NCBI GenBank assembly: GCA_007026445.1
Contig: VDMD01000074.1
Location: 1-64,000 of the forward strand
Source of the DNA: Schizophyllum amplum
Lineage: Eukaryota > Basidiomycota > Agaricomycetes > Agaricales > Schizophyllaceae
Length of the DNA: 64,000 bases
Direction of reading: 5' to 3'
Shown here in pieces: positions 45,270 to 57,500 of the stretch (position 1 is the stretch's first letter; every line of letters begins with the position of its first letter). A program made the position numbers and the translations under genes. Below the pieces are notes generated by a model, which saw nothing but the letters and a program-made list of their open reading frames with translations, made no database searches and was not told the DNA's origin.

Positions 45270-48200
45270 CTTTCAATCCCTCCCTTCCACCCCACAAACA
45301 CACACAACGCTCGGCTCAGCTGACGCTTCTGCTTCCCTTCACCCGTCGACGACGTCCCCGAAACTCTGGGCTCTCGTGATGCGCCCGACGACCGTGCAGG
45401 CTCTCGCGGTACTGGAACTCCGCTGAAGCCCCTCCAGGATCTTGCTCATCGACCCTTTCCGTGACGGCATCGACATCCGAGCTCGTTCCCACTGCTCATG
45501 CCGCGCCGTCTCCTCCCGCTCGCTCTGCTGCGCCTCCTTCTGATCCTGCTGTGCACGCCACTTATCGTACCGCTCACAAGCCATATCGAACGGCCTTCCG
45601 CTCTGGGCTCGGCGCACCCGGCTGACGCGGGCCATCCGAAACGCGTGTCGATCGCATATCCCAGACAACACCGGTCGCGCATGTCCCTACACACCCAAGC
45701 AGGTCAGTCTCGCGCGCGACAGCGAAGTGAACCGAAACTCACATGTCGAAACCTCGCCAGCAACTCGTCGAAGTCCTCCCTCGCCAGACCCGCCACCTCT
45801 TTCTCCACCGGGGCACCGTGGCGGGGCTATATCCGAGCAATGATCCACGCGACCGCTGCCCTCTGCATCGCTCGCCGCCTCGCTTGATAGTCCAAAACCC
45901 ACTCCCACATCGGCTCCGCGCATGCGCGCACCTCCGCGGCGCGCAGGGCCAGATGCAAGTTTAGCGACCGTACGTCCAGATGCAGATTCAAGTTTGGGTA
46001 CGCTTTGGGGTCCGCATTGCCGTGAAGCAAACTGAAGACGCTCTCGTTGACGCTAAGGCGCGTCCTCGTCGACGCGGAAGATGTTCTGCCGCTGCGCGCC
46101 ACTGGAAGCTGATGAAGCGCGAGTCGTCGAAGGTGACCAGTTCCGTATCATGTCGGACGATGTTCTTGGTGGTAAGGATGTGCTTCTCCACCGGGGCGCG
46201 AATGTGCTTCTCCTCTTCGACGCGAGGCAGCCTTGGTACGTATAAGCCTTCTGGAGGGTGGAGCTCCTCATCGTCCTCCGAATCAGACAGCAAATCATCA
46301 TCCTCCAGCTCGCCATCATCTGAGTAGGCTGGCGGCGGCGGTTTGGGGGGGAAGGAGAACTCCAGTGGGGGATGCGAGCGCACGTCTGTCAGCAGGTATC
46401 AGTATCCGCCGACCCAGCACAACATGAACTCACCCTCAAAGTGCAGCCGCAACGTGTTCGCCAACAACGACAGCGGTGCCAGATTCACGAACCGCGCTGC
46501 GTGCATCTCGTTGTAGATGTGCTCCAACACGGAGTGATCCCGAGGATTCGGCGGAATGTCGACACTCATCGCGAGCGTGTCCAATGAGGCGCGGCGGCGC
46601 ATGTCCTGCGATGCGTAGTGGCGCAAATCCATTGAAAGCTGCGGACGAAGAGGGAGCTTCGGCTGCTGGAAAGGACTGGATTGCCATCCAGTCGGCTGCT
46701 CCATTGACCGACCGGCCTGCCTGGCCCGCAAAAGGAGAAACATCCCCGCTGACGCGGCTGCCATCGTTGCTCGACCGACCGTACTGGTTGCTCTACATCT
46801 GCCGACCAAGCATCGTCGTCCAGGCAGAAGAGTCTCTCGCCCACGTCAACTCTTCCCCATCCCAGGATTGCCGCTCTTCATCGACGGTGTTCACACTGTC
46901 CTCGTCGCCATCGTCGGGAGCTCGTCCTCCAAGCCTTCTGCATCCTCCTCTCCAGAGCCATTCTGCTCGCTCTCCGCGCTCGACCCTTCCTCCGGCTGCT
47001 TGCCCGGGAAGAACAAGTCTTCCTCCGATCATCTGACGACCGGATATCAGTATTGACCCCGCGCCGCCCCACAGGCCTACTCACCTCGAACGCTCCCCCG
47101 GGCTTCATCACCCTCGCAATCTCCTCCAGGAGAGCATCCCATCGATCCTCTGGCACCCCCCGCGCTATCCGCTTCGCGTGCACGAAGTCGAACTCATCGT
47201 TGGGAAACGGCAGTCGCGCGAGAAAGTTAGCCTGCACCCAGGTGATGCGCTCGGGCGGTCGTGTGGTGGGTGGTCGCAAAGAGGGCTCAGACGCTCGCGT
47301 GACGCGCTCGGACGCTCGACTGGGGCGTTCGGGTGTCCGTAGCCCAGGCTGATTCTGTCGTGGGGCGGAATCCGATGGTCGACTAGAGGGCTCCTGCGGC
47401 CGTGTCGCGGGCTTCGCAACCCGCTCGACAGCGCGCGCGTGCAGCGGCGACTCGCGCGGTGGCACGATATCCAGGCCAACGAAATGCGCATCCTTCCACG
47501 CGCGAGCACAGTTCAGAATCCAGGTGCCAGTGCCGCAGCCGAGATCGAGGCTGACGGAGAAAGTCAGCAATCGCCAAAGGAGCGATGACAGGAAGAAAAC
47601 AATATAATATACGTACACTTTACTTGGCGGGCGAGCAGTGCGTGTGTCAGTCTTGAAGGGACTGGCCGTGTCTCCGCCTACCCCTTCACCGAAAACATGC
47701 CACGTCACGCTTCCGCCCGAAAGCTGTTGGCAAAATAGCGTATCCCAAACGTCTCTGTCAGGATACGGGCTGTCAGCAAAGCGATACGCACGATGGCAGA
47801 GACATGGCAAGGCGCTTCGCGGGCCCACGGACCAAGCGAGAACCCCAAGACACAACGAAACTCACAGATCCAGCACCTCCCGCTCATAGCTCCGCGGATA
47901 CGGCACCTCGCGCTTCTGTGGCTGGTGCTTCAGCGCCTTCGCGGTCATAAGCGCTACCGTAGTTGTGAGCACGAGCCGAGAATACGCATGTGCCACACTC
48001 ACCCTCTGGCCCAGTGTTCGCTTCGCCCGGCACGTCTACGTTCCTCGTCGCCTGTCCCGCGTCGGACAGAGTACGCGCATGTCCTTCCACGCGCCCGTGT
48101 GAGTCCGTGGACGGCGGACCGCCGACATGGCCACCGTCTGACGATGCTGTGTACGCAGACGGTGGCGGATCCGGCAAAGCTCGCGTCGGCGCGGGTGTGA

Positions 48201-49583
48201 TGTCACGGACGGTGGGCTCCCGAACGCCGAGTATGTGTATGCAGACGGCGGCGACTGTGAGGAGACCGACAAGGGCGTGTACGCAGACGAAGAAGACTGC
48301 GACGCTGCAGATGTCGGCATCGGTGGACTGACACCTGCCACCGACGTATCCAGGGTGGGCGCCATTCCCGCCTGTGCCGCGGACGGATCTGCGAAGGTTG
48401 GTAAGACTTCGACAACCCGTAAACGCGCGTCCGACGCGGCGCCAAACAGCTCACCTCCAGCGGCACCCGTCCCCTTCCTGGACGCACTCCGCAACATCCC
48501 CGCCAGCGACTTTGTGCTCGCCCCCACATCCTTCCCCTCCCCTTTCTTCCCCAGCGGCTTCTTCACGGCCGTGAAACTTGAATAGTTCGGCGTCGGCTCC
48601 GTGTCCTGCGCCTTCCTCGCAATTGGCTTCTTCATCGCCGTAAAGCTCGTATAGTTCGGTATCGGGTCCTGGTTCGGCGGCGGGGGCGGCCGCGGCGGTC
48701 CTCCCAGGCGGCTACTGGCAGCCCCTAGGCGAGGCGCAAGGCGAGGCGTCAGCGGCGGGACACCTAGGCTGGGAGCGCTTGTCCCCAAGCTCGAGCTTGA
48801 CGCACCACCTCCGCTCGAGCTTGAGGGCCCGCTCGTCCCCAAGCTCGTCGTCCCCGAGCTCGAGCTCGAGGTGTTGGTGGTCGCGCTCACGGTCGATGTG
48901 TTCGTGGCTGAGCGAGCGCGTGGTGCGTTCGGGCTGTACGGATAGTTCTGTGCCGAAGGCGGCCCCGTGCTCAGTAATGGGCCTGTCGGAAATGGCGCCT
49001 GCTTGCTCTGAGCATAAATCAGCATATCGTCGCAGAGAGGCCGAACGCTAAGAGGGAGCAAACGAAGGAAAAGCAACGGCGTAGACCGAATTCAGTTTCA
49101 TTTCAGAGGAAAATTTTGTGGAGTGGCGGCGAGCGCCATGCACAAGACGTGGACAATCCGCCTCAACCCAACGAGAATACTTTCACTCACCTTGTCTCCC
49201 ATTGCGGGTTCGAACTGCGAAAGAGTACGTCAGCAAAGTCCCTTGCGAAAAAGGACCGATACAAAAAAAGCGTCGACGAGGACGCCGCGGCGTCACAACA
49301 CAGGAGACGATAAAAGAGAGCATCCAACCGACAGAAGAGAGAGAGAGTCAAGGCGAAAAAAAGCGATCTGATAAGCAGAAAGCGACCCGAGAAAGACAAC
49401 TGAAAGATACAGCAGTAGAGCCCGAAAAAGCGATAAAAATCAGACTTCACTCACCCCTCGGTCTCCCTCATCCCGCGATATATCGTACTGAGATCGCATC
49501 AGCGTAGAAAGGGTAGCCGATAACGGAGTACTCACCTCCCAAGAAACGGCCTCCTCTCTTCTGGGACTCGGTTTGGGCGGCAT
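45270..49583 (-). pseudogene. Ser-rich SAM methyltransferase paralog, multiply frameshifted
   Basis: Inverted paralog of the gene at 51595-59555 with the same exon order. Exon 1 (49583-49536) is MPPKPSPRREEAVSWE; a 24-nt exon (49214-49191) is FEPAMGDK; a long Ser-rich exon (49007-48003) has two PNYxSFTAxKKP motifs. Then come 47953-47866 (VPYPRSYEREVLDL), 47754-47617 (DVWDTLFCQQL and SVTWHVFGEG) and 47550-47095 with the SAM-binding LDLGCGTGTWILN, FVGLDIVP and FPNEFDF-type residues, followed by the C-terminal region (NPRDHSVLEHIYNEMHAARF, HLDVRSLNLHLALRAAEV, MCVFVGWKGG). The frame shifts at about 48180-48290, around 47025, near 46930, near 46120, near 46000 and near 45750, where homologous peptides jump frames with no intron possible. 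The kinase-like density of indels indicates decay, or a poorly assembled copy. The catalytic exon itself is still open. Confidence 0.72.
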
Positions 49584-49611
49584 AGTCGGGAACGCGATGG
49601 CGCCAATTGTT

Positions 49612-49745
49612 ATGGGAAGACGCTAGTTGCTATGCGAAGACGCTAATTACTATGCGAAGACACTACTTGATTCGCGAAGACGCTACCTTGTTCGCGAAGA
49701 CGCTACTTGATTCGCGAGGAGACGCTACTTGCGAAGACGCGATAT
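49612..49745. repeat. About 20-bp minisatellite (gcgaagacgctacttgattc)
   Basis: Six to seven imperfect units with the core cgaagacgctac, unit length 19-22 bp, starting just upstream of the first exon of the minus-strand methyltransferase paralog. It may disturb or form part of its promoter. Confidence 0.8.
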
Positions 49746-51224
49746 GGATCGCGCGCTTGATACGCGAAGGTCTGGGGTGTCCGCGCTGCAAGGTCACCGG
49801 ATCGTCCCTAATAACCAGTGATTGGCTATCTCCTTCTACAGCTGCGATTGGCTGTTTCGAATGCTCCAGTGAAGCTCGGTGATCAGGATTGGGTCGGTGG
49901 TGAGTCGGCCGTGGATTCGCGGCGAAGGGGCGGCAAGTCGTGGTGAATGGTGGTGAATGAGGCGTGGTGAATGGTAGCGAAAGAGAAACAGAACTTGGTC
50001 AATGGGGCGTGGGACGTGATGAAGGGCTGTGTGACGACGTGTTGAAGGGCCGTGAGACGAAGTGGTGAAGGGCTGCGAGACGAAGCGTGGAAGAGCCGTG
50101 AGACGCTGTGAATGGGTCGAGAACAGTGGATGCTGTGCAGAGACTAGTGGCGCGCGAAGTCAGCAAGTGCACAGTCGATCATATGTGCGGCCGCACCTTC
50201 TTCTGGTGAATGGATTCCGCTCTGCTGGATGGGGATCTGCGCGCTGGGTGGGGGATCTGCGTGCTGTGTGGTCCTCCGTGCCGTGGGCGAGCGAGAAGGT
50301 GGTATCCGCAGAGAGGGGGGGGGAATGGAGAGAAGAAGGATAGGACGCGTAGGCGGGAGAAGATAGGGACTCAACGCGACCAGGACGGGCGCGTAAAGGC
50401 CTGGCGAGGGAACGGCGGGAGACGCGTCTGGCTCTGTGGGACCTTGCAACAGACGGAAGGAATCGCCGCCAAAGGATGTTGGCAATAGAGGGCAGAGGGG
50501 AAGGACAGACCGCAGCTACCTGGCGCCTCAATAACCGACGATCGAGACGTGGCGTTGACAGGAGCAGGGTCGGTCGGCGGTCGCGTGTTCGTTATCTGGG
50601 GGAACGGTGGGGTGACCGCGTCGTCCTGCCGTCGACTACGCAGGCTGCGTAGGCAGTTGTACGAGGGTACGTGGTGAGCGCGAATTCCAAGATACGTGGT
50701 CGAAGAAAGAGCAGCGCGTGTGTCGATGGTCGGGTGCCCAGGAGGTCGGCAGCGAGTGGGGTACGCAACACCGGTATCGGAGCGGATTCCGACGCGGTGG
50801 AGATACTGAATAGATTAGAAGATTGCGGCGGCGGGCGCAGGTGATATATAAGAGAGGGGGAACTCCAGGAGATACTTGGCGGCATCTAAGTTCTTTTGAT
50901 AAATTCTTCGAAGTGATTCCCCTCGCAGCAATTTATTGGATGATTTTGGACGTAAAGAACTCGTTGGACGGTGTGGATCCGCAGGGCGCAATGTCCGGTC
51001 CCCATGAGCGAGATGCATATCGCAGCGGAATAGACCTGAAAGCATTCCGGATGACCGAACGCCACCACGCCCTAACACGAGTTTGGCGCGTCGATAAGCT
51101 TGTTGAGTTGTCTGATGGACGCGCAGGAAGCAAGGCACAATTGGCCGGTAGTCGTGAGGGCGCAGTGAGCGTCGTGAGGGGCGCCGTCGAGCGCGTGTCA
51201 GATGGCGGGAACACCCTCCGTGGG

Positions 51225-51375
51225 CGACGCCACTCAAACGCCGGCGAGCGATCGACTGTGTCTGAACACTCAGCCTTCTGTGGGCGACTGTAGGCGCACG
51301 ATCAACTGTGGACGTTTGTGGGCGTGCGATCGACTGTGGACGTATGGGCGCGTGATCGACTGTGGGTGGCTATGG
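51225..51375. repeat. Degenerate repeat with core gatcgactgtgg
   Basis: Five copies of gatc(g/a)actgtg(g/t) with intervening gggcg(c/t)g stretches, about 27-30 bp apart, in the putative promoter of the plus-strand methyltransferase gene. Confidence 0.7.
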
Positions 51376-51594
51376 GCGCAAACGGGGCGGCGATCGATGA
51401 CGCATCAACGCTTCTTTTGGTTCGATCAGCGCTGTGTGACATGCGAAGGCTGGGCGCCCAACACACCATCCATACACGACCGAAGGTGCAAACAGCGTAT
51501 TCCCGTGCGTCGTCGTCTGCATCCACGCCCGACTCACCAACTGATAATGTCAGCAGCTTAACACTCGCCCAAGATTATCCCCCTCACGCGCCCC

Positions 51595-54500
51595 GTGCAC
51601 CTCACCCGGCCGCGCTCGTACTCGAATCTCGCAAAGCGGGACGAGGACGTGCGCGCGCCTGACTCTGCGCCGCCCCGCCCAAGCGCGCTCGCCAGCGCCC
51701 TCGCCAGCGGCACCCCCCGCGTCCCTCGCCGCGTCTCCTTCTCCTCCCCTCTCCCCTCCCCGGCCGCGACCGCATCCTCCCCCGTTGGCCCACCTCCCCC
51801 GCGCCCACCCAAGTCCCCGGCGCGCCCGAGCACAGCCACGGGCACCCCTGCGCGCCCCCGCGTCTCCAGCAAAGCGCGCCCCAGCACCGCCAGCGGACTT
51901 CCCGACGCGCATGTCAGCAGGAGCAACACCAGCCCCGGTCACAAAAACCTGCACTCGCCCCCGCCCCCTCCTCCGCGCCGCCGGACCACCAGCATGCTCA
52001 CCGGGCCCTTGCGCGAGTCCACCTCTAGCACAGGCTCCGGCTCCGGCACCAGCACGAGCGCTGCACACAGCCACGAGAGCGACCTCCACCTCCCCCCACT
52101 CACCCTCCCGCCTCTCTCGTTTGACTCCTACGATCTCAACACTCCGACTCGCATCTTGGACACCCCGCTAGCTCTCGATAACAACCCTTCGCCGAATTAT
52201 ACGCGCAGCCCGGGTGAGAGTGACCAGATCAATCCCGCCGTCACCCGTGCCGTCGCACCCTCACTGGCGCCCGCTCAACGCACCCGGCAAATCACGCAGG
52301 AGCGCGAAGAGTTGTGCCCATGGGAGGCGTTCGAAGATGCAGAGGAGGGTCAACCAGCTGCAGGCGCCGGCCTCGGCGGACGCGGTCCCATCGTAGAAGA
52401 CGACGCGGACACGCTGCCGCCGCCCCATTCAGACGCCCCGAAGACGCGACCAAAGTCCGTCCTCGGCACAATGGGCTTGCGACGAGTCAGCGCCGGGGGC
52501 ATCGCGAAGCGCGCGGGGACGTTGAAGGGGAAGGGGAAAGACAAGGACAAGGGGGAGAGCAAAGACAAGGGAGAGGGCGATGCATCACGAGAAGACCGCG
52601 CGCGCGACTCCGATAGCCGCCTATTCCTCCTCGGCGAGAGAGGGCGGGGGAAGGCATTGGAAAAGGCGCTCGCTAGGGAGACCGAGTTGATCGCCGGCCC
52701 ACCCTACAGGGCCGACGACAGCAAGCCCAGGATCCCCGCAGGCGGCTCGCGCAGCGGCGCTGGAGGCATGCGGGTGCGAGTCGGCGCATCTTCGAACTCA
52801 AGCACGGCGGAAGCGCACACATCGCATTCATACGCGGCGCACACATCGCCCTCATACGTGATACATACATCGCCGGCGTACGCAGCAAGCACGCTGTCCC
52901 TGGCCACCTCCCTCGCCCCCTCTGCCACGAGCGGAAAATCTCCAGTGTCCCCTACGCCGCTGCCAGCGTCGCCCACGACGTTGCCGGTGTCACCCACGAC
53001 GCTGCCGACGACGCCCACGACGACGCCGACGACACCCACGACGCCTACGGCGCTGCCGGTGGGCGGCTCCAGGAGTCGGGTGCGGGGCGTGCCCTCCCTT
53101 CCGGATCTGCTTTTGTCGGCGATCGCGATGCCTTCAACCACGACCTACCCCATGGCCTTCTCGTACCCAATCGGGCCTTCGACGTCGACATCGTCTGTGT
53201 ATCCAGCGTCGACATCGTCTACCTATTCAGCGACGGCTTCGACATCGACGAGCTCGGTGGGGCTGTCTGCGTCGACGGCGGCTAGTACGTCTGCGTTGAC
53301 GCCGAGTATGTCCGGGTCGACGAGTATGTCATCGACGTTGGGCGTCGCGACGAGCGCGTCGGGTGGACCGACGAGTGGGCGAAGTAGGGCAGATGTGGTG
53401 CCTTGGGAGGTGCGTAGGGCGACCACTTTATAGTCTGTCGGATCCATGTTGTGGCTTGTTGATCGCGCCGACTTGCCTGCTTCCCTGTCGTTCATTTTGA
53501 CTTTCATGCTTTGCTAATGTCTGTTTTTTAATGAATCGGTCGACGGCCTGACATTCGCTTGACTAACTGACGTCTGCCGGACGAGTTGCCTTGACATCGC
53601 TTCTTTCACTGCCGCTTTTTGCATCTTTCTTTTCGTGTCTCCTTCCTTCCGCTCTGCTTCTCCCGTTCCTGCTTCTCCCGTCCTTGCTTCTCCCGTCGAT
53701 GCTTCTTGCGGGTTCTCTTCCATGGCCCGTAAATCTTCCACCATTCCTATATATAAGGACTTCCATTTGTTCGTCTCTCCTTTGGTCCTTGTCATGTTTT
53801 TGCTTCACTACTTGACACTCCGACCTCTTCCTCATGCCCAATGCGCCTGACAACTTGCGGTCTTTTCTGATGCGCCCTTTGACAGTTCGAAACTGCGCCG
53901 GAGAACAGCGGTGACGGGGTGAGTGAGGCTCCTCTGTGTTGCCCTTGCCTGCTGTTAACAAGTTGTTCGTAGCCTGGAGTCACAGCGGAGGAGGGAAATG
54001 ACGGGGTGAGTTTGGTTTCGCCTATACCTTTGCGCTCTGTCATGCCGTTTCCACGGTCGCCGATCGCTGCTTTGCGCTCTCCGGGCCTTGGGTTGCGCTC
54101 CCCAATCGGCAGCCTGCGGTCCCCAACCGCTGGTTCACGCTCCTCGAGCCCGGCTTTGCGCTCTTCCACCCCTGGTTTGCGCTCTCTTATTCCTGATCTG
54201 CGCTCTCCGAACTTTGGGAGCGCTCTAACAGATGAATCCCAGACTCCGCCTCGCGCGTCCTCTTCATCGCGGTCCGGCCACGGGCATGGAGCAAAACACG
54301 GTCACGCGCACACAGCATCACGTGGGGCAGATATGCTGACTCGCGGGGCCGACATAATGAAGCGCGAGTCAGGCAGCGGCAAGCGAGGAGCGGACAGCAA
54401 GCACAGTCCCGCCGACCTTACGGATATTCTGCGGCGTCCGATCGACGCCATCAGAAGTGTACAAAGTGGCAAGCGCGAGCACGAAGTCAAGTACCGTGAG

Positions 54501-57500
54501 CAGGCCAAGTACCGTGATCAAGACCTCAAGCACCGCTCTGCGCAGTCCCGAGATTTGACGCCAGCAATGGCTCGCGAATTGTTTTCGGGCCTGTCCTTTG
54601 CACCAGAGCCGGCGCCAACGTACCCCTTCATGGCATCCGCCCCTGTACAGACGACGGCGGGAGTTCAGAACGCGCCGGCGGTGTATAAGCCGGAGCCGAC
54701 GTATGCGTATGCGCGTCCGGCGCAGGAGGATTCATATCCATACACGGATGCGACGCAGGCGCAGTCAGCGCTGAGCGTGCAGACGCGCGTTTCCGGCTCC
54801 GGATCGAGTGCAGGGGGCGTAACCAGTCTGGGTGTCCCCACGTTGAGTTCCCGCGCGCCGATGGTGCGATCTCCGGGTCCAGATTCAACGGCCCAGTATA
54901 CGAGCTTCACAGCAGCCAAGAAACCTTTGGCGGGTGCGCCGTCGTCGGTGACAAGGAGAGGGTCGCCAGTGGGGCGAACAGGGTCGCCTGTGAAGCGGAT
55001 AGGATCGCCGAGCACCTGGTTGGCATCGCCGGTCGCCAGGGTGGCGTCGGACTCGCCGCCGCTCCGACGGGGTGGATCGCCCCCCTTGAGAGTGGGCAGC
55101 TCGCCACCACTGCGATTAGGAGAATCACCTCCGTTGAGAGTGGGCAGTTCGCAACCCATGAGGGTGGGCAGCACGCCGCCGGGCATAACGCGATCGACCT
55201 CGCCGGTACCGAGGAAAGGGTCGCCGGTGCTGAGGCGAAGCTCGCCGCTTGCGCGAGATGGGGGCGTGACAAGCGCCTCTTCAGGCTTGTCCCTCTCATC
55301 AGGTATACCGCTTTCGTCGGGCGCTCCTTCGACGAGGTCGGCTTCGGCATCGCCCATGGTGCGAACTGTGGCGGGCATCTTGCGGGGTGCGTCGAGGAAG
55401 GGAGGAGGTGAGTTTGTGACTTCCTGTGCGCTCTTGTTTCGACCTAATCGCTGTATGTTTCTCAAGCAGGCAGTTCATCGCCGCCGTCATCGGTATCCCC
55501 GCCATCGGTTTCGTCTACGTCTCCCTCCGCCACGTTGGATACGTCGCTTGTCTATATGTCGCCGTCATCCCTAGCAGAATTGTCGTCGACCTCTCTAGCG
55601 CAGCTTTCGTCAACGTTGACGATGTCGGATGCAGATCGTAAAACATCGACGGGGCATTCATCTGCCGGGCTTTCATCCGCTCAACACTACGGTCACCCAT
55701 CTCACCCCCACCACCCAGTTTATGCTCACCCCCCGCCCCCTGCTCGCGCTCATGCGCAGTCGGACGCGGAATATGCGACTGCGCTGGTGAGACGCCGGCG
55801 GAGTACAGGCGGTCCGGCAGAGCATCGGCGTGCACCAAGTGGGGATATATTGAGGAGCGGGGATGTGTACATGAACTCCCGCGGTGACCTCGTGAACGGC
55901 CGCGGCGAGCTGCTGCTCCATCGCTCGCGACACGACGAAGGCATTTGGCAGGAAGAAGGCTTCCGCAGGATGAAGAGAGAAGAGAGTAAGAGAGGGGTTG
56001 GACGCGAGGAACATACGCAAGGTCTACTTCGTGAAGGGAGCACCATGTCGCGGGACGAGAGCTTGCGGAGCTCGACTCGCGAGGACAACCGACGGAGGGA
56101 CGAGGGTGCGCACACGAGGATGTGGGAGGGGCTCGCGGGTGGCTTGGGGCTGCCTATACATGTGGACGATCGCGGGCGGGTGCTGCATACCGACGCTCAT
56201 GGACGAGTGCTATCCACAGACGAGCGCGGAGTGCTTGTTGCCGATGGCGCGCATGGGCAAATGCTGACCGATATCGCGGGCCTCCCGCAAGGAGTGGCGG
56301 CGAGTGGCACCGGCAGATCAGCTAGCGGGAGATCGGCGAGCGGCGGTGCAAGGTCGGCGCGTGATAGTAGAAGGCGACCGAGGAGCGCGGATGGTATAGA
56401 AGGTGAGTCTGACTCTCGCCTGGGTGGTCGAAGCCTGGGTTTGGGCTGGCTACATTAGCAGCTAGTGTAGCTACCGTGACGAGGTGGCGACAGCTGACGC
56501 ACCCATTCAGCACTCTCGGACGCAAGCAGCGACGTGGAGCGATTCAACACGACAGATCGTAAAATATTACAAGAGCTAAAGCTTGGGCAAAGCGCGAGGG
56601 AGGCTGAGTTTGTGACGAAGGGTGGGTGTCATTTCCTTGCCTTTGCATATTGCGTCCTGATGATTGTGCCCAGGTCTTCCAGCGCAACATCCGCAAAGAC
56701 ATCATCCACATTCTCGCACGCAGGTACCATACCCGCGTAGCTATGAGCGGGAGGTATTGGATCTGTGAGTTATCATGAAATGATATGGGCATGAGCGTCC
56801 CATTGTTGTGAATGTGTAGAAACTGACGATGTTTTCAGGGACGTTTGGGAAACCATGTTCTGCGAACAGCTCTGTGGCAGCGTAACATGGCATGTTTTCG
56901 ATAGAGAGGGTGACGTGGATGGGGAGGATGAGAAGGATACCAGCGGTATACGAGAGGCGCGGATGATGGGGGCGCAAGAGACTGCATCGGGTGCCAACTC
57001 GAGAAAGGAGTTGGACACCGAGCAGCTGGGGAGCGTCATGGACACGGCGGCATCTGAAAAGGGCGCGGACACGCCGACCCCTGAATTGGATCAGGATGTG
57101 CTGACGCCTCCTTCCGACTTGAACACAGCGCAAGGTGGTCGCGTGTCTCCACTAAAGGGTGTGTTCAGACACGCACCTGAACCAGGCAAAGTGTGCGTGG
57201 TTTCCCTTCTCCGCTCGTTCACTATTCGCTCGCTCATTCTGTTATCCAGTCTTGACCTTGGATGCGGTACCGGCACGTGGATTCTCAATTGTGCCCGCAC
57301 CTGGAAGAGCTCGCATTTTGTCGGCCTTGATATCGTCCCGTTGCAACCGCGCACGCCCGCGGAGCTCTCCGGGCGCGTAGCTTGGGTACAGGCGAACTTC
57401 CTCGAAGGTCTACCCTTCCCCAACGAGGAGTTTGACTTCGTACACGTGAAGCGAATTGCGTTGGGTGTGCCAGAGGACCAATGGGACGCGCTCTTCGAGG

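Larger units (their letters stand above)
49584..51594. other. Divergent promoter region between methyltransferase paralogs
   Basis: About 2 kb between the two head-to-head paralogs. It is rich in short tandem and degenerate repeats (49612-49745, 49880-50110, 51225-51375). Frames such as plus 50823-51293 show no conservation or domain. Confidence 0.55.

Noticed and set aside
49201..49220. tRNA B-box-like ggttcgaact
   Set aside because: No A box or cloverleaf around it; it overlaps the micro-exon of the decayed methyltransferase.
50823..51293. 156-codon plus frame between the methyltransferase paralogs
   Set aside because: No conservation, domain or splice partner; lies in repeat-rich promoter DNA.
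51550..52089. Minus-strand Gly/Arg-rich frame opposite the methyltransferase leader
   Set aside because: Shadow of the Ser/Pro-rich plus-strand exon with no independent support.
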